From Methanococcoides sp. (GTDB lineage Archaea > Halobacteriota > Methanosarcinia > Methanosarcinales > Methanosarcinaceae), in NCBI GenBank assembly GCA_021108275.1, contig JAIORD010000027.1, positions 62,001 to 126,000 of the forward strand: DNA of 64,000 bases, in the 5' to 3' direction. Made by a program: the position numbers and the translations under genes. Position 1 is the stretch's first letter. Each line of letters starts with the position of its first letter. The notes beneath the pieces are model-generated. The model was not told the DNA's origin, did not search any database, and worked only from the letters and a program-made list of their open reading frames with translations. Below are positions 21,040-31,741 of the stretch, piece after piece.

Positions 21040-21146
21040 TATGTCAATCATAGACTGTCTAAATATACATCACATTTATGTATTTTCTTAACTCAGTGTT
21101 AACTATAAATTGTCTTACCAGGATATATGGAAGGAGTTCTGACACT

Positions 21147-21515
21147 TTGAATAAGAAACTACTGGTCGTCGATGATGAGAAAGATACTATCTTTCTTGTG
21201 AGGTCTATTCTTGAACCGGAAGGTTTTGAGGTCTTCGGGGCAGGTGGGGGTGCAGAGTGTTTGAAAATGCTCGGATCTGTGAAACCGGATGCGATACTGC
21301 TGGATATTATGATGCCCGATATGGATGGTTGGGAAACGTTCCACAAGATCCGAGCGGATGATCTTGACGTTCCCATCTGTATCATCTCTGCTAGATCACA
21401 GAATTTTGACCGGATGCTTGGTCTGAATGTTCTGAATGCGACTGACTATGTCAATAAACCATTTGATGCCGAAGACCTTATCGGGCGTGTCAAAGCAATT
21501 TTTGGAATGAGTTGA
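21147..21515 (+). CDS. Stand-alone response regulator receiver domain
   Basis: The 122-residue protein is a single receiver domain: LLVVDDEKD acidic pocket, LLDIMMPDMDG with the phospho-acceptor aspartate, a Ser/Thr switch in ICIISARS, and the NKPFD lysine. There is no output domain, so it probably acts by protein contact or phosphotransfer. The start is TTG at 21147, with AAGGAG 11 nt upstream; the in-frame ATG at 21078 lacks a ribosome site. The cognate histidine kinase is not in the window. Confidence 0.88.
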   Translation: MNKKLLVVDDEKDTIFLVRSILEPEGFEVFGAGGGAECLKMLGSVKPDAILLDIMMPDMDGWETFHKIRADDLDVPICIISARSQNFDRMLGLNVLNATDYVNKPFDAEDLIGRVKAIFGMS

Positions 21516-21538
21516 TCATTTTCTTTTTTACTTCGTTG

Positions 21539-22612
21539 TTATTGGCTGCGATCGTTGCTTGATATTCTTGGTTTGCAGATAATCGCTTTCCCATCTTTGG
21601 CAAAAAGATGTACTGTTCTATTTCCGGTCAGTCCATTCTCAACTTCTTTTCGAATATCCCAATATTTCTGTGGATCAATTCCAGCTCTTAGAATCACGGT
21701 TCCGACACTATCTTTTTTCAAGAGGCTGTTGATAATTTTTGCATCCATTTCGGTTACATACTTTATTTCATAACTATTCTTGGCCAGCGGGTGATCTAAA
21801 GGTTCTTCAGATGTAAATAGACTTCTCTTCTGGTCGATCTCGAACAGTTGAACCTGCGTTGTATTATTTTTATTTATATCATTTGCCAACTCGGGAAGCA
21901 GTTCTGCTTTAATGACGGATGGTTCTGGTTCACATGCATATGCTTGTATCTTGTTCGTTATTGAAAGTTCGGATATTTTGTGTTCCGAGTCTATTCTTGC
22001 TTCTGCCGGGAGTGCAACTGCAGATCTGTCGCATGTCTTTATGTCTCCAAAGTACAGGTTCAGGCGGTTCAGCTGTCCATCCACTGATAGGTATTCTTTT
22101 TCACAATCGAACTGAATTCTTTCAGGTGTCAGCTGGGGTGGTGCTTCGAATGCGAAATTGTTTGTAATTTTGGAATATGCTTCCAATACTTTGGGTATTC
22201 CGGGTTGAAGGCTCGAGAGTCTTCTTTCATCTTCTGATGGTGGTCTTGCAGGGTCGGAAAAAAGTACGTCCAGTTTTGGGATCTGGTCGATGACGTCTTC
22301 TGAAAGTGCATCCCCGCAAATGAATTCTACATTATCGAGGCCATAACGTTCGCAATTCCTCTCTGCATATTCTATCTTTTTGGGGTCTATCTCTATTGCA
22401 TAGACCTTTTCACATTCCTTTGCAAAGAATATCGTCTGTCCACCTATTCCACAACTGATGTCTGCGATGGTCTTGCATTTGAGTCGTTTTGCCCTGTACT
22501 TTGCAACTACTTCCGGTGTGGCAAAACGGATACCATCATTGTCAGCTTTTATCCTTTTATCAAATATTTTTTTTCGTGACACAATTATCAGTCTGGAAAA
22601 TAGCTCAATCAA
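21539..22612 (-). CDS. Class I SAM-dependent methyltransferase with THUMP-like C-terminal domain
   Basis: The 357-residue protein has an N-terminal Rossmann methyltransferase domain (IADISCGIGGQTIFFA motif I, YAIEIDPKK, and FSDPARPP at the catalytic position). Its C-terminal half fits the THUMP-like domain of this family. A nucleic-acid substrate, probably RNA, is inferred. The alternative of a protein or small-molecule methylase cannot be excluded. It is transcribed alone, convergent with the response regulator. Confidence 0.8.
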   Translation of the reverse strand: MIELFSRLIIVSRKKIFDKRIKADNDGIRFATPEVVAKYRAKRLKCKTIADISCGIGGQTIFFAKECEKVYAIEIDPKKIEYAERNCERYGLDNVEFICGDALSEDVIDQIPKLDVLFSDPARPPSEDERRLSSLQPGIPKVLEAYSKITNNFAFEAPPQLTPERIQFDCEKEYLSVDGQLNRLNLYFGDIKTCDRSAVALPAEARIDSEHKISELSITNKIQAYACEPEPSVIKAELLPELANDINKNNTTQVQLFEIDQKRSLFTSEEPLDHPLAKNSYEIKYVTEMDAKIINSLLKKDSVGTVILRAGIDPQKYWDIRKEVENGLTGNRTVHLFAKDGKAIICKPRISSNDRSQ

Positions 22613-23226
22613 TTTAAAGTAATCTCATGTTATCCTGGAATAATCCGATATCTTTATTTAGATGTCTTTGTTCTATAGTGGATATTGGAGCTAGTGTTGA
22701 TGTACTGTATGGCAAATTGCACTTGTTTGTGAAATTCCCTGTTGAGTTGTGTTTAATATACTGTTTTTTGGGGGAATATGTGCAACACATTTATATACTG
22801 AATATTACATTTAGACGTTCTAAGTTAGGATTGATTGTGTAATTTGGCATTGCTACTATTACATCATTGAAGATCATAACGTAGGAATAAGCAAGTGTGA
22901 AAAGTCGGGTTTGACAGTAAGTGTTCATGGGCCTCTTCTCGGAATGCCCTTCTTTGTGTACAAATGTGCATTAAGGAATGCTAACTGGCTAAATCTTTTA
23001 GAGATGATTGAGGACGGACGGACCGGTGATCTATCAGGTCAGTCCAGTATGTTAGTTATCTTGCTTCCTGCGTGAATGTATGTGTTCGATCTGCCAGTGG
23101 TTCTATTTGAGCTGGGCAGGGGTATCAGTACATCACGTAAGATTATACTTTTCTAATTGTCTTGTCCTACATCATGAATAAATGAAACATTGTTTCAAAA
23201 ATAATTGAAATAGGAGGAGAATATAA
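22613..23226 (+). promoter_or_regulatory. Long structured leader or ncRNA region before the uL3 operon
   Basis: No convincing gene is seen in 614 nt. A strong TATA-like TTTATATA at about 22790-22797 predicts transcription from near 22822. Downstream are a GGGC...GCCC stem (22929-22949), a strong hairpin (23016-23045, GGACGGACC with GGTCAGTCC, one mismatch) and CTGCC...GGCAG (23091-23119). A second TATA-like TTATAC lies near 23146. AGGAGGAG precedes uL3. The region is either a roughly 400-nt r-protein leader or a separate small RNA gene. Confidence 0.5.
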
Positions 23227-24240
23227 ATGGCAAAAGGACACAGACCAAGGCGCGGTTCACTTGCATACAGTCCACGCAAGCGATCACAGAGTCACATACC
23301 AAGGTTTAGATCATGGCCAGAGTCAGATGCTGAACCAAAGCTTCAGGGCTTTGCAGGTTATAAAGTAGGCATGACCCATGTCATCATGGTCGACGACGTT
23401 AAGCACAGTCTTACAGAGGGTACTGAAATATCCGTTCCTGTTACTGTCATCGAGACCCCAGCTATCCGTGTTGCAGCAATTCGTGCATATGGCAAAGACA
23501 CCTATGGTGAAATCGCTATTGCAGAAGCATGGACAGACGTTCTTGACAAGGATCTTGGCCGCAGGGTCAAGACCGCAAAGAACCCTGACGTGAATGCATC
23601 ACTTGAGAAGGTCGAGGCTCTTGTTGAAAGCGGACGTGCAAATGATATCAGGCTCATCACATACACTTTACCATCCACTCTTACCGGTGTACCTAAAAAG
23701 GTACCTGATGTGATGGAAACTGGTGTAAGTGGTTCTGATGTGAAAGCAAAGTTCGAGTATGCTAAAACAGTTCTGGGTACAATGGTAGAGATCTCTGATG
23801 TATTTGACAACGGCAAGATCGTCGATGTCGCAGCGATCACTACTGGATATGGTACACAGGGTCCTGTAAAGAGATGGGGCATCAACCTAATGAAGAACAA
23901 ACACTCCCGTCAGGGAAGTTTGAGACAGGTAGGTACACTCGGTCCATGGACTCCTGCACACGTGAGCTGGAGAGTTCCACAGGCAGGTCAGATGGGCTAT
24001 CACCAGAGAACCGACTACAACAAGAGAATCTTGAAGATGTCTTCTGATGTTGATGAGGTCAATCCAGCTGGTGGTTTTGTTAACTACGGTCTTGTTCGTG
24101 GAAACTACATCCTTATCAAAGGAAGTGTTCCAGGTCCATCCAAAAGGTTGATCAGACTCAGGGAGCCAACAAGGTCAAAGGTATCCAGCATTGGCGAGCC
24201 TCAGATCATGCATGTTAGCACTCAAACACTGCAGGGGTGA
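23227..24240 (+). CDS. rpl3: Large-subunit ribosomal protein uL3
   Basis: The 337-residue archaeal/eukaryotic-type L3 ([19 protein letters not shown]-terminus; [32 protein letters not shown] tip loop) nucleates 50S assembly near the peptidyl transferase centre. AGGAGGAGAATATAA before the ATG is one of the strongest ribosome sites in the window. It is the first gene of the uL3-to-cbf5 cluster, behind a long leader. Confidence 0.97.
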   Translation: MAKGHRPRRGSLAYSPRKRSQSHIPRFRSWPESDAEPKLQGFAGYKVGMTHVIMVDDVKHSLTEGTEISVPVTVIETPAIRVAAIRAYGKDTYGEIAIAEAWTDVLDKDLGRRVKTAKNPDVNASLEKVEALVESGRANDIRLITYTLPSTLTGVPKKVPDVMETGVSGSDVKAKFEYAKTVLGTMVEISDVFDNGKIVDVAAITTGYGTQGPVKRWGINLMKNKHSRQGSLRQVGTLGPWTPAHVSWRVPQAGQMGYHQRTDYNKRILKMSSDVDEVNPAGGFVNYGLVRGNYILIKGSVPGPSKRLIRLREPTRSKVSSIGEPQIMHVSTQTLQG

Positions 24241-24245
24241 TGTGA

Positions 24246-25007
24246 ATGACAACAGCAAATATTATTGATTTATCCGGAAATTCCAAAGGCGAGATTGCAT
24301 TGCCAGAAGTTTTCAGTGAGATTTTCAGACCTGACCTTATCAAGAAGGCGGTCCTCTCTGCTCAGGCAAACAGACTTCAGCCATACGGTACCTCGCTCTA
24401 TGCAGGTATGAAGACGTCAGCACACTCCTGGGGATCAGGAAGAGGTGTTGCACAGGTTCCAAGGATCATAAATGGTAGTCGTGTCGCAAGGGTCCCCCAG
24501 GCAGTGGGAGGTAGGCGCGCACATCCACCAAAGACCGAGACCGACCGTACAGAGAAGATCAACAAGAAGGAAAAGCGTCTTGCAGTCAGATCTGCAATTG
24601 CAGCAACTATCGATGCTGATCTTGTAAAGGCCCGTGGCCACAAGTTCACTGCAGAGGTTCCTTTCGTTGCAGATGATGCTATCGAAGGTCTTGTAAAGAT
24701 CAAAGAGGTCATCAGTTTCCTTCAAGCAGCAGGTCTTTATGATGATATTATCCGCGCTAAAGAGGGTAAACACATAAGGGCAGGTAAAGGTAAACGCAGG
24801 GGACGTAAGTACAAGAACCGAAAGAGCGTTCTGATCGTCACAGGCGAAGAAAGTCCACTCAGCAAGGCAGCAAACAACCTTCCAGGTGTTGATGTTGCAA
24901 CAGTAACTGCTATTAACGCAGAGCTTCTTGCACCAGGTACCCATGCAGGCAGACTCACAGTCTGGACCCAATCTGCAATAACCAACATGGAGGGTATGTT
25001 CTTATGA
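24246..25007 (+). CDS. rpl4: Large-subunit ribosomal protein uL4
   Basis: The 253-residue L4 contributes to the exit tunnel. [13 protein letters not shown] is the extended tunnel loop and [15 protein letters not shown] the basic rRNA-binding segment. It follows uL3 by 5 nt and overlaps uL23 by 4 nt. In bacteria L4 represses its own operon; nothing here shows whether that holds in this organism. Confidence 0.96.
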   Translation: MTTANIIDLSGNSKGEIALPEVFSEIFRPDLIKKAVLSAQANRLQPYGTSLYAGMKTSAHSWGSGRGVAQVPRIINGSRVARVPQAVGGRRAHPPKTETDRTEKINKKEKRLAVRSAIAATIDADLVKARGHKFTAEVPFVADDAIEGLVKIKEVISFLQAAGLYDDIIRAKEGKHIRAGKGKRRGRKYKNRKSVLIVTGEESPLSKAANNLPGVDVATVTAINAELLAPGTHAGRLTVWTQSAITNMEGMFL

Positions 25008-25252
25008 ATGCTATCAGATATCCATTCATCACTGAAAAAGCAATGATGCTCATGGACGAAAATAAGCTTCAGTTCGTTGTTGACACACGTGCTAACAAGA
25101 CTCAGGTGGAAAATGATGTGGTTAAGATGTATGGCTTTACTGTAAAGTCAGTCTGTACCATGACCACAATGAAAGGCTTGAAAAAGGCACTGGTTACATT
25201 CAATGAGCCGGATGCTGCACATGAGATCGCAACTAGGATCGGATTGGTGTGA
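25004..25252 (+). CDS. rpl23: Large-subunit ribosomal protein uL23
   Basis: The 82-residue L23 ([31 protein letters not shown]) binds 23S rRNA domain III beside the exit tunnel, where SRP docks. It overlaps the uL4 stop by 4 nt, so translation is coupled. Confidence 0.96.
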   Translation: MNAIRYPFITEKAMMLMDENKLQFVVDTRANKTQVENDVVKMYGFTVKSVCTMTTMKGLKKALVTFNEPDAAHEIATRIGLV

Positions 25253-25263
25253 GGTGAAAGTCC

Positions 25264-25977
25264 ATGACTAAACGAATTATATCCCAGAACAGAGGTCGTG
25301 GAAGTCCAACATACAGGGCTCCATCCCATAAGTATAAAGCTGAACTCAAACACCCACGTGTGGATGAGGAAAGCACTCTCAATGGCACAGTTATCGGTAT
25401 AGAACATGACCCTGCAAGGTCAGCTCCGATCGCAATGGTCGCTTTTGAGAATGGAAAGAAACAGTTTATAGTTGTTCCTGAGGGAATCGCGGTTGGCGAG
25501 AAGCTTTCATGCGGTGTTTCCGCAGAGGTCAAGCCAGGTAACACGCTTCCTCTTGCAGAGATCCCTGAAGGTATCCCTATCTGTAACATTGAATCCAAAC
25601 CAAACGATGGTGGACAATATGCACGCTCCTCAGGTGTTTTTGCAACACTTGTATCCCGTGAGATAAGCAAAGTAGTTGTCAGGATGCCATCAGGTGTGTT
25701 GAAGTGGTTCCATCCAAGATGCAGAGCAACGATCGGTATTGTTGCTGGTGGCGGTAGGACTGACAGGCCATTCCTTAAAGCAGGAAAGAAATACCACAAG
25801 ATGAAAGCAAGGGCAGCTAAGTACCCTCGTGTATCAGGTGTTGCTATGAACTCTATCGATCACCCGTTCGGTGGAGGTAACAGAAAGCATCCAGGTAAGC
25901 CGACTACAGTCAGCAGGAATGCACCACCAGGTAGAAAGGTTGGTCATATCGCAGCACGCAGGACCGGAAAAAAGTAA
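25264..25977 (+). CDS. rpl2: Large-subunit ribosomal protein uL2
   Basis: The 237-residue L2 ([20 protein letters not shown] start; [18 protein letters not shown] with the conserved histidine near the peptidyl transferase centre) joins the subunits and supports peptide bond formation. GAGGTG precedes the ATG. It sits in canonical order between uL23 and uS19. Confidence 0.97.
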   Translation: MTKRIISQNRGRGSPTYRAPSHKYKAELKHPRVDEESTLNGTVIGIEHDPARSAPIAMVAFENGKKQFIVVPEGIAVGEKLSCGVSAEVKPGNTLPLAEIPEGIPICNIESKPNDGGQYARSSGVFATLVSREISKVVVRMPSGVLKWFHPRCRATIGIVAGGGRTDRPFLKAGKKYHKMKARAAKYPRVSGVAMNSIDHPFGGGNRKHPGKPTTVSRNAPPGRKVGHIAARRTGKK

Positions 25978-25989
25978 AGAGGTATTAAC

Positions 25990-26406
25990 ATGGCAAAAAA
26001 ATCAACTTCAAGGTTACCAAAGCGAAAAGGAGAATATACCTTCCGTGGTAAAACGGTAGCACAGCTCCAGGAAATGAGCTTTGAGGATTTTGCAGAACTC
26101 TTGCCTGCACAGGAACGCCGGTCTATACGCCGGGGTCTTTCTGATTCACAGATGGGAATTCTACAACAGTTCAGAGACGGAAAAGAAAGTGTACGTACTC
26201 ATTACAGGAACATGATCATCTTCCCTGAAATGATCGGCAAGGCTCTCGAGGTCTATAACGGCAAAGAGTTCGTGAAGATCGAGGAGATAATGCCTGAAAT
26301 GATCGGGCACAGGTTCGGTGAATATTCACCTACACGTAACAGGGTTTCCCACGGAAGCGCTGGTGTCGGTGCAACACGTTCCAGTAAGTTCGTACCATTG
26401 AAATAA
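25990..26406 (+). CDS. rps19: Small-subunit ribosomal protein uS19
   Basis: The 138-residue archaeal S19 has an N-terminal extension (residues about 1-45) and the core [24 protein letters not shown]...[12 protein letters not shown]. It sits in the head of the 30S subunit. GAGGT precedes the ATG. Confidence 0.96.
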   Translation: MAKKSTSRLPKRKGEYTFRGKTVAQLQEMSFEDFAELLPAQERRSIRRGLSDSQMGILQQFRDGKESVRTHYRNMIIFPEMIGKALEVYNGKEFVKIEEIMPEMIGHRFGEYSPTRNRVSHGSAGVGATRSSKFVPLK

Positions 26407-26416
26407 GGTGATATGA

Positions 26417-26872
26417 ATGGCAAGGACCAAATATACTACAGAGCTTGATGCTGAGACCAGTGCGAAAGCAATGGGTTCAGAGCTTCACATTTCACCTAAG
26501 AAATCCCGTGAACTCTGCAAGGCTATCAAGGGTATGCGCACAAAAGCAGCAAGACAATATCTTGAAGATGTTGTTATCTTAAAGCAGGCAGTACCTTTCA
26601 AAAGGCACAATGACAGCTTAGGTCACAAAAAAGGACCAATGGCAGCAGGCCGCTATCCTGTAAAGGTGGCATCTGAGATGCTTAAGTTGCTCAAGAATGC
26701 AGAAAGTAACGCAGAATATAAAGGCTTAAACCCGGAACATATGTTCATTGCACATACATCAATGAACCGTGGCCGTGTGATCCATGGTATGAGACCAAGG
26801 GCTCGCGGAAGGGCAAGTCCAGAGAACACAGAAACTGTAAATCTTGAGATGATCATAAGCGAGGTGCTCTAA
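26417..26872 (+). CDS. rpl22: Large-subunit ribosomal protein uL22
   Basis: The 151-residue archaeal L22 ([37 protein letters not shown] tunnel loop) lines the exit tunnel. AGGTGAT precedes the ATG. Its stop overlaps the uS3 start by one nucleotide. Confidence 0.96.
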   Translation: MARTKYTTELDAETSAKAMGSELHISPKKSRELCKAIKGMRTKAARQYLEDVVILKQAVPFKRHNDSLGHKKGPMAAGRYPVKVASEMLKLLKNAESNAEYKGLNPEHMFIAHTSMNRGRVIHGMRPRARGRASPENTETVNLEMIISEVL

Positions 26873-27786
26873 TGGCTGTAGAGAAAAAGTTTGTTCAGGA
26901 TGGATATGTAAAAGCATCCATGGATGAATATTTTGCAAAACAACTCAGCAGGGCTGGCTATGGTGGTATGGATATCAACCGTACTCCTATGGGAACCCAG
27001 ATCACAGTATATGCTGAAAAACCAGGTATGGTTATTGGAAAGGCTGGAAAGGTAATCAGGAAGCTCACTCGTGATGTAGACCGATTATACGATCTGGACA
27101 ATCCTCAGATCGATGCACAGGAAGTCAAGAGGCCGGAACTCAATGCACAGATGATGGCATCAAGACTTGCATCCTCCATCGAACGTGGATGGTACTTCAG
27201 AAAGGCTGGACACAACACCATGCGTGCTATCATGAATTCTGGTGCACTTGGTTGCGAGATCGTCATCTCTGGTAAATTGACCGGTGCAAGGTCAAGGGTA
27301 GAGAAGATGGTCAATGGTTACATCAAACATGCAGGAAAGCCTGTCGATGATATAGTCGATGATGGTTTTGCTGTCGCTGTCAAGAAACTTGGTACCCTTG
27401 GTTGTAAAGTACGTATCATTCACCCAGATGCAGTTCTTCCAGACTCATACAGGTTGAAGAATGCCGAAGAACTTGGTTCATTGGTTTCTACTCCTGTTGA
27501 AGAGGAGAAGAGCGCAGGTATCGAGGAACTCGTTGAGGTAGAAGCTAAAGGTGAAGTCGCAGAAGCTGAGGAAGCAGTAGTCGAAGAAGCAGCAAAGGCT
27601 GAAGCTGAGACCGTTGAAGAGACAGTTGAAGAAGTGGCAGCATCTGAAGTAGAAGCTGATGTGATCACCGGGGAATCTGTTACCGAAGAAGGCGAGGAGC
27701 GCCGCGAGGTCAACGGTGTCTGGCAACACAAACATGGTGCCCATGACTACTGGCATCCAACCGGACGTATGCACAGGGAGAGCTAA
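26872..27786 (+). CDS. rps3: Small-subunit ribosomal protein uS3 with long acidic extension
   Basis: The N-terminal ~200 of 304 residues are standard uS3 with a KH domain ([16 protein letters not shown]) at the mRNA entry site. After about residue 205 comes a roughly 70-residue Glu/Ala/Val-rich low-complexity stretch. The tail is rich in His and Trp ([19 protein letters not shown]). The extension is unlike the basic character of the rest. Its role is unknown; the His-rich tail could bind metal or rRNA. Confidence 0.95.
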   Translation: MAVEKKFVQDGYVKASMDEYFAKQLSRAGYGGMDINRTPMGTQITVYAEKPGMVIGKAGKVIRKLTRDVDRLYDLDNPQIDAQEVKRPELNAQMMASRLASSIERGWYFRKAGHNTMRAIMNSGALGCEIVISGKLTGARSRVEKMVNGYIKHAGKPVDDIVDDGFAVAVKKLGTLGCKVRIIHPDAVLPDSYRLKNAEELGSLVSTPVEEEKSAGIEELVEVEAKGEVAEAEEAVVEEAAKAEAETVEETVEEVAASEVEADVITGESVTEEGEERREVNGVWQHKHGAHDYWHPTGRMHRES

Positions 27787-27788
27787 TT

Positions 27789-27992
27789 ATGGCAATTCTT
27801 CGTACAAAAGAAATAAGGGACATGACCCCTCACGAACGTGAGGATGAGCTTATGAAGATCCGCGGTGAACTTATCCGTGAACGTGCACTTGCATCTGCAG
27901 GTGGCGCTCCTGATAATCCTGGCAGGGTCGGAGAGCTTAGAAGGACAGTCGCAAAGATAAAGACGATTCAGCACGAATTAAAGGAGATCTGA
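27789..27992 (+). CDS. rpl29: Large-subunit ribosomal protein uL29
   Basis: The 67-residue helical-hairpin L29 ([35 protein letters not shown]) binds near the exit tunnel. It starts 2 nt after uS3. No SUI1/eIF1 gene sits between it and Rpp29, unlike some euryarchaea. Confidence 0.95.
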   Translation: MAILRTKEIRDMTPHEREDELMKIRGELIRERALASAGGAPDNPGRVGELRRTVAKIKTIQHELKEI

Positions 27993-27993
27993 A

Positions 27994-28299
27994 TTGGAAG
28001 CATCGCCTTCTAATTTGATCTTTCACGAGCTTATCGGGCTTTATGCGGAAGTATTTGAGTCAACAAATCCCAAATTAATCAATATTTGTGGCAGAGTAAT
28101 AAACGAGACGCGCAATATGCTTGTTATCGAAACGGAAGATATGCACGAAAAAATGGTTCCAAAGAATGGGACAACGTTTGTGTTCAATCTTCCATCATCA
28201 TCTGCCAATCACGATCAACGTGTTAAAATATACGGGACATTATTGCTCTCACAACCCGAGAATAGAGTCAAGAACATTAGGAAAATTCGCATGAGGTAA
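27994..28299 (+). CDS. rnp1: RNase P protein subunit Rpp29 (Pop4)
   Basis: The 101-residue Sm-like barrel protein ([56 protein letters not shown]) binds the specificity side of RNase P RNA with Rpp21. TTG is the start, with GGAGAT just upstream at the end of uL29. Its RNA partner is encoded at 19492-19843. Confidence 0.93.
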   Translation: MEASPSNLIFHELIGLYAEVFESTNPKLINICGRVINETRNMLVIETEDMHEKMVPKNGTTFVFNLPSSSANHDQRVKIYGTLLLSQPENRVKNIRKIRMR

Positions 28300-28304
28300 T
28301 AATC

Positions 28305-28634
28305 ATGGCAAAAGACATTGGATTGGATATACCCGAGCCAACAAAGGAATGTGATGATATTAATTGTCCATTCCATGGCGAACTCTCCGTAAGGGGGCAG
28401 ATCCTCGTCGGTACTGTTGTAAGCGACAAGATGGATCATACAGTGGTAATTCAACAGAGGCGTGAAAAGCTTATAAATAAATTCCAGAGATATGAGAAGA
28501 GGCAGTCAAAGATCCACGCTCACAATCCACCTTGCATTGATGCAAAGGTTGGAGATATTGTGACCATCGCGGAATGCCGCCCTCTCAGTAAAACAAAATC
28601 ATACGTTGTTGTCAAAGCGGAGGTGAAGGCATGA
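28305..28634 (+). CDS. rps17: Small-subunit ribosomal protein uS17
   Basis: The 109-residue archaeal S17 ([59 protein letters not shown]) binds the 5' domain of 16S rRNA. Two N-terminal cysteines (DINCPFHG) are typical of archaeal members. It overlaps uL14 by 4 nt. Confidence 0.96.
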   Translation: MAKDIGLDIPEPTKECDDINCPFHGELSVRGQILVGTVVSDKMDHTVVIQQRREKLINKFQRYEKRQSKIHAHNPPCIDAKVGDIVTIAECRPLSKTKSYVVVKAEVKA

Positions 28635-29029
28635 GGGGTATTCGTTCAAAGATCCCACGTGCACTGAATGCTGGCGCTAAGATAGAATGTGTTGACAATA
28701 CTGGAGCACGTACTGTAGAGATAATCTCTGTAAAGAAGTACAGAGGTGTAAAGAACAGGATGCCTAAAGGAGGCATCGGCGACATGTGTGTTGTATCTGT
28801 AAAGAAGGGTACTCCGGAAATGCGTAAGCAGATCCTTTACGCAGTAATTGTACGCCAGAGGAAGGAATTCCGTCGTCCAGATGGCCTCAGGGTCGCATTC
28901 GAGGACAATGCTGTAGTTATCGTTGATGACAAAGGCATTCCAAAAGGAACTGATATCAAAGGTCCTGTTGCAAGAGAGGCAGCAGAAAGGTTCCCTAAGA
29001 TCGGTACAACTGCATCTATGATTGTGTGA
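28631..29029 (+). CDS. rpl14: Large-subunit ribosomal protein uL14
   Basis: The 132-residue L14 ([50 protein letters not shown]) forms an inter-subunit bridge and carries the aIF6 docking site. It overlaps uS17 by 4 nt. Confidence 0.97.
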   Translation: MRGIRSKIPRALNAGAKIECVDNTGARTVEIISVKKYRGVKNRMPKGGIGDMCVVSVKKGTPEMRKQILYAVIVRQRKEFRRPDGLRVAFEDNAVVIVDDKGIPKGTDIKGPVAREAAERFPKIGTTASMIV

Positions 29030-29039
29030 GGTGTTAAAT

Positions 29040-29393
29040 ATGGTATCAAAACAGCCAAGGAAACAGAGGAAAGCACGTTACGAGGCTCCACTTCACATGA
29101 AGCAGAAGTACATGGCGGCACCTCTGTCAAAAGACCTTCGTGGTAAGTACGGTCGCAGTGCAAATGTCATTGTAGGTGACACTGTAATTGTGATGCGTGG
29201 CGACCATGCAGGTGTTAAAGGAAAGGTCGAGGCATTATCCTTGAAGAGCGGAACAATTGTTGTAGAAGGTGTTTCTGTCAGCAAGGTGGATGGAACCGAG
29301 GTTCCAAGGCCGATCTATCCTTCAAATGTGATGATCACATCACTAGAAATGAACGATAAACGTAGAGATTCAATATTATCAAGAGGTAGGTGA
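29040..29393 (+). CDS. rpl24: Large-subunit ribosomal protein uL24
   Basis: The 117-residue L24 has a KOW motif ([18 protein letters not shown]) after an archaeal basic N-terminus ([14 protein letters not shown]). ATG 29040 is chosen because GAGGTG lies 7 nt upstream; a frame-extending start at 29022 would overlap uL14. Confidence 0.95.
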   Translation: MVSKQPRKQRKARYEAPLHMKQKYMAAPLSKDLRGKYGRSANVIVGDTVIVMRGDHAGVKGKVEALSLKSGTIVVEGVSVSKVDGTEVPRPIYPSNVMITSLEMNDKRRDSILSRGR

Positions 29394-29397
29394 ATTC

Positions 29398-30108
29398 GTG
29401 GCCACTCATCAAAAGAGGATATCTGTCCCAAAAAGCTGGCAGATCTCCAAGAAATCCAACAAATGGATAACATCCACAAGGCCTGGTCCTCACAACAGAC
29501 TCCAGAGCATCCCATTAGCAGTCATACTCAGGGATATGCTCGGTGTTGTCGATAACCGCGCAGAGGCAAAGAGAGTACTCTCTGAAGGCAATATACTTGT
29601 TGACGGAGTAGCAAGAAAGGACCTCAGGTTCCCTGTAGGTCTGATGGATATTATTACCATCCCATTGAACAACGTGGAATACCGCGTAATGCTCGATGGA
29701 AAGAACAGGCTTGTGCTGAACAAGCTCGATGGAATAGGTGCTGACAAATTATGCCGTATCGAAGGTAAGACCTCTATTAAAGAAGGTAATATCCAGATGC
29801 GTCTTAACGATGGTGTCAATATCAGTGGTTCCAACGTTTACAACACCAAGGATTCAATAATCCTGTCCGTTCCAGACAAAAAGATCGTCAAACATATCAA
29901 ATATGAAGTTGGCAATCTTGCAATAATTGTTGGTGGAACCCATGCAGGTGAAGTTGGGTCTATCAAAGAGATCAACACAGTGAAAAGTTCCAAGAACAAC
30001 ACAGTTACTATTTCCGGTGAGACCGAATTCGAGACCATCGAAGATTATGTGTTCGTGATCGGTGAATCCAAGCCAGAGATCTTCATAGGTGGTGAAATCG
30101 TTGAGTAA
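29398..30108 (+). CDS. rps4e: Small-subunit ribosomal protein eS4
   Basis: The 236-residue eS4 ([16 protein letters not shown]) combines an S4-like RNA-binding domain ([19 protein letters not shown]), a central beta domain and a C-terminal KOW ([19 protein letters not shown]). It has a GTG start after GGTG. It is archaeal/eukaryotic specific. It overlaps the uL5 start region by a few nucleotides. Confidence 0.95.
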   Translation: MATHQKRISVPKSWQISKKSNKWITSTRPGPHNRLQSIPLAVILRDMLGVVDNRAEAKRVLSEGNILVDGVARKDLRFPVGLMDIITIPLNNVEYRVMLDGKNRLVLNKLDGIGADKLCRIEGKTSIKEGNIQMRLNDGVNISGSNVYNTKDSIILSVPDKKIVKHIKYEVGNLAIIVGGTHAGEVGSIKEINTVKSSKNNTVTISGETEFETIEDYVFVIGESKPEIFIGGEIVE

Positions 30109-30610
30109 TCCAATGAGAAATCCTAAGGTCGAGAAGGTAGTCGTCCACATGGGCGTTGGTGAAAGTGGTCAGCACCTTGTTGATGCAGAAGGTATCCTTG
30201 AGACAGTTACCGGACAGACAGTTGTCAGGAGCTATGCAAAGAGGACACTTCCAGCATTCACTATCAAGAAGGGAGAACCTATCGGATGTAAGGTCACACT
30301 TCGTGGCGAAGCAGCAGAAAGTTTCCTTGAGACTTCATTGGGAATCGTTGAAAGAAAGATCGACGAATCTCAGTTTGATATCTTTGGTAATGTTTCATTT
30401 GGTGTTGAAGAGCACACCGATTATCCAGGCATGAGATACGATCCAAACATCGGTATCTTTGGAATGGATATCGCTGTGGTCGTAAATCGTCCTGGTTACA
30501 GGGTGAGCAAAAGAAGGATCGCAAAACGAAAGATACCAACTTCCCACAAGATCACAAAAGAGGATACGATATCTTTCTTTAAGGATAAGTATGCTGTGGA
30601 GGTAGAATGA
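30101..30610 (+). CDS. rpl5: Large-subunit ribosomal protein uL5
   Basis: The L5 protein ([27 protein letters not shown]-like segment; [17 protein letters not shown]) anchors 5S rRNA. The start is uncertain: TTG 30101 has GGTGGTG at good spacing, GTG 30089 lies inside the eS4 frame, and ATG 30113 is also in frame. The TTG form has 169 residues. The end overlaps the uS14 start region. Confidence 0.94.
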   Translation: MSNPMRNPKVEKVVVHMGVGESGQHLVDAEGILETVTGQTVVRSYAKRTLPAFTIKKGEPIGCKVTLRGEAAESFLETSLGIVERKIDESQFDIFGNVSFGVEEHTDYPGMRYDPNIGIFGMDIAVVVNRPGYRVSKRRIAKRKIPTSHKITKEDTISFFKDKYAVEVE

Positions 30611-30762
30611 TGACTCAGACAGTGAAGAATTTTGGAAGAGGCGCAAACGAGTGTAAAAGATGCGGCAGAAAGCAGGGTCTTGTGCGCAAGTATGGGATCT
30701 ATCTTTGCAGGCATTGTTTCAGGGAAATTGCCCATGACATGGGATTTGAAAAATATTCGTGA
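30610..30762 (+). CDS. rps14: Small-subunit ribosomal protein uS14 (zinc-binding)
   Basis: The gene encodes 50 residues: CKRCG and CRHC form a zinc ribbon, and [18 protein letters not shown] is the conserved core. Two adjacent ATGs (30607 and 30610) exist, the first overlapping the uL5 stop. GAGGTA precedes them. The zinc form C-x2-C...C-x2-C is complete. Confidence 0.95.
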   Translation: MTQTVKNFGRGANECKRCGRKQGLVRKYGIYLCRHCFREIAHDMGFEKYS

Positions 30763-30773
30763 GGTGAACAGAT

Positions 30774-31166
30774 ATGGTATTATTAGATCCTCTTGCTGAT
30801 GCGTTATCTATTATCAAGAACGCAGAAGCTGTTGGTAAAGATTCCTGTACGATCAGACCTGCATCAAAACTCATTGGAAATGTCCTTAAGGTCATGAATG
30901 ACCGTGGATATATCGGTGATTTTGAGTTCGTAGAAGATGGTAAGGCTGGAGTTTATACAGTTGAACTTATTGGACGTATTAACAAATGTGGAGCTATCAA
31001 GCCACGCTACTCCGTAGGAGTAACTGAGTTCGAGAGATGGGAGAAACAATTCCTTCCTGCTAAGAACTTTGGTGTATTGATCCTCACAACCCCTAATGGA
31101 GTAGTCTCCCAGTACGAGGCTCGTGAGAACAATGTCGGTGGTCAGTTATTATCATTTGTATACTAA
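30774..31166 (+). CDS. rps8: Small-subunit ribosomal protein uS8
   Basis: The 130-residue S8 ([45 protein letters not shown] in two parts) binds the central domain of 16S rRNA. GAGGTGA precedes the ATG. It lies between uS14 and uL6 in canonical order. Confidence 0.96.
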   Translation: MVLLDPLADALSIIKNAEAVGKDSCTIRPASKLIGNVLKVMNDRGYIGDFEFVEDGKAGVYTVELIGRINKCGAIKPRYSVGVTEFERWEKQFLPAKNFGVLILTTPNGVVSQYEARENNVGGQLLSFVY

Positions 31167-31184
31167 GATTAAGGGTGAGATGAT

Positions 31185-31718
31185 ATGGCAAAAGAAATCA
31201 AGAAAATAATCTCGATTCCTGAAGGTGTGACAGTGACGTTTGAAAAGCGCGTCCTGTCTGCTTCAGGGCCCAAAGGTACCAATACAAGATTCTTGTGGTA
31301 TCCAGGCGTGAATATTGAAGTGAACGGTTCAGAAATTATCGTTGACTCTGCTTCATCGAGGAAAAAACAGAAAGCAATGGTTGGAACATATACTTCCCAC
31401 ATCACCAATATGATGAAAGGTGTTGTAGATGGTTTTGAGTACCATATGAAAGTGGTCTACTCTCACTTTCCAATGCAGATCAAGGTCAATGGCAAGCAGT
31501 TCGTCATCAATAATTTCCTTGGTGAGAAGAAGCCTAGGGTATCAAATATCCTCGGTGAAACCTCTGTAAAGGCAAGTGGCGATGAGGTAATTGTTTCCGG
31601 TATCAACAAGGAAGATGTCGGCCAGACCGCTGCTAACATTGAGCAGAAGACCAAAATCAAGCGTTTCGATCCACGTGTATTCCAGGATGGTATATACATC
31701 GTAGACAAGCGGGTGTAA
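31185..31718 (+). CDS. rpl6: Large-subunit ribosomal protein uL6
   Basis: The 177-residue L6 ([59 protein letters not shown]) sits near the sarcin-ricin loop. GGTGAGATGAT precedes the ATG. Confidence 0.96.
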   Translation: MAKEIKKIISIPEGVTVTFEKRVLSASGPKGTNTRFLWYPGVNIEVNGSEIIVDSASSRKKQKAMVGTYTSHITNMMKGVVDGFEYHMKVVYSHFPMQIKVNGKQFVINNFLGEKKPRVSNILGETSVKASGDEVIVSGINKEDVGQTAANIEQKTKIKRFDPRVFQDGIYIVDKRV

Positions 31719-31741
31719 GAGAGATATTGTAGGTGATCTGA

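Noticed and set aside
22627-22842. 71-codon plus-strand ORF before uL3
   Set aside because: It has no ribosome site, covers the predicted TATA box, and has an unconvincing translation.
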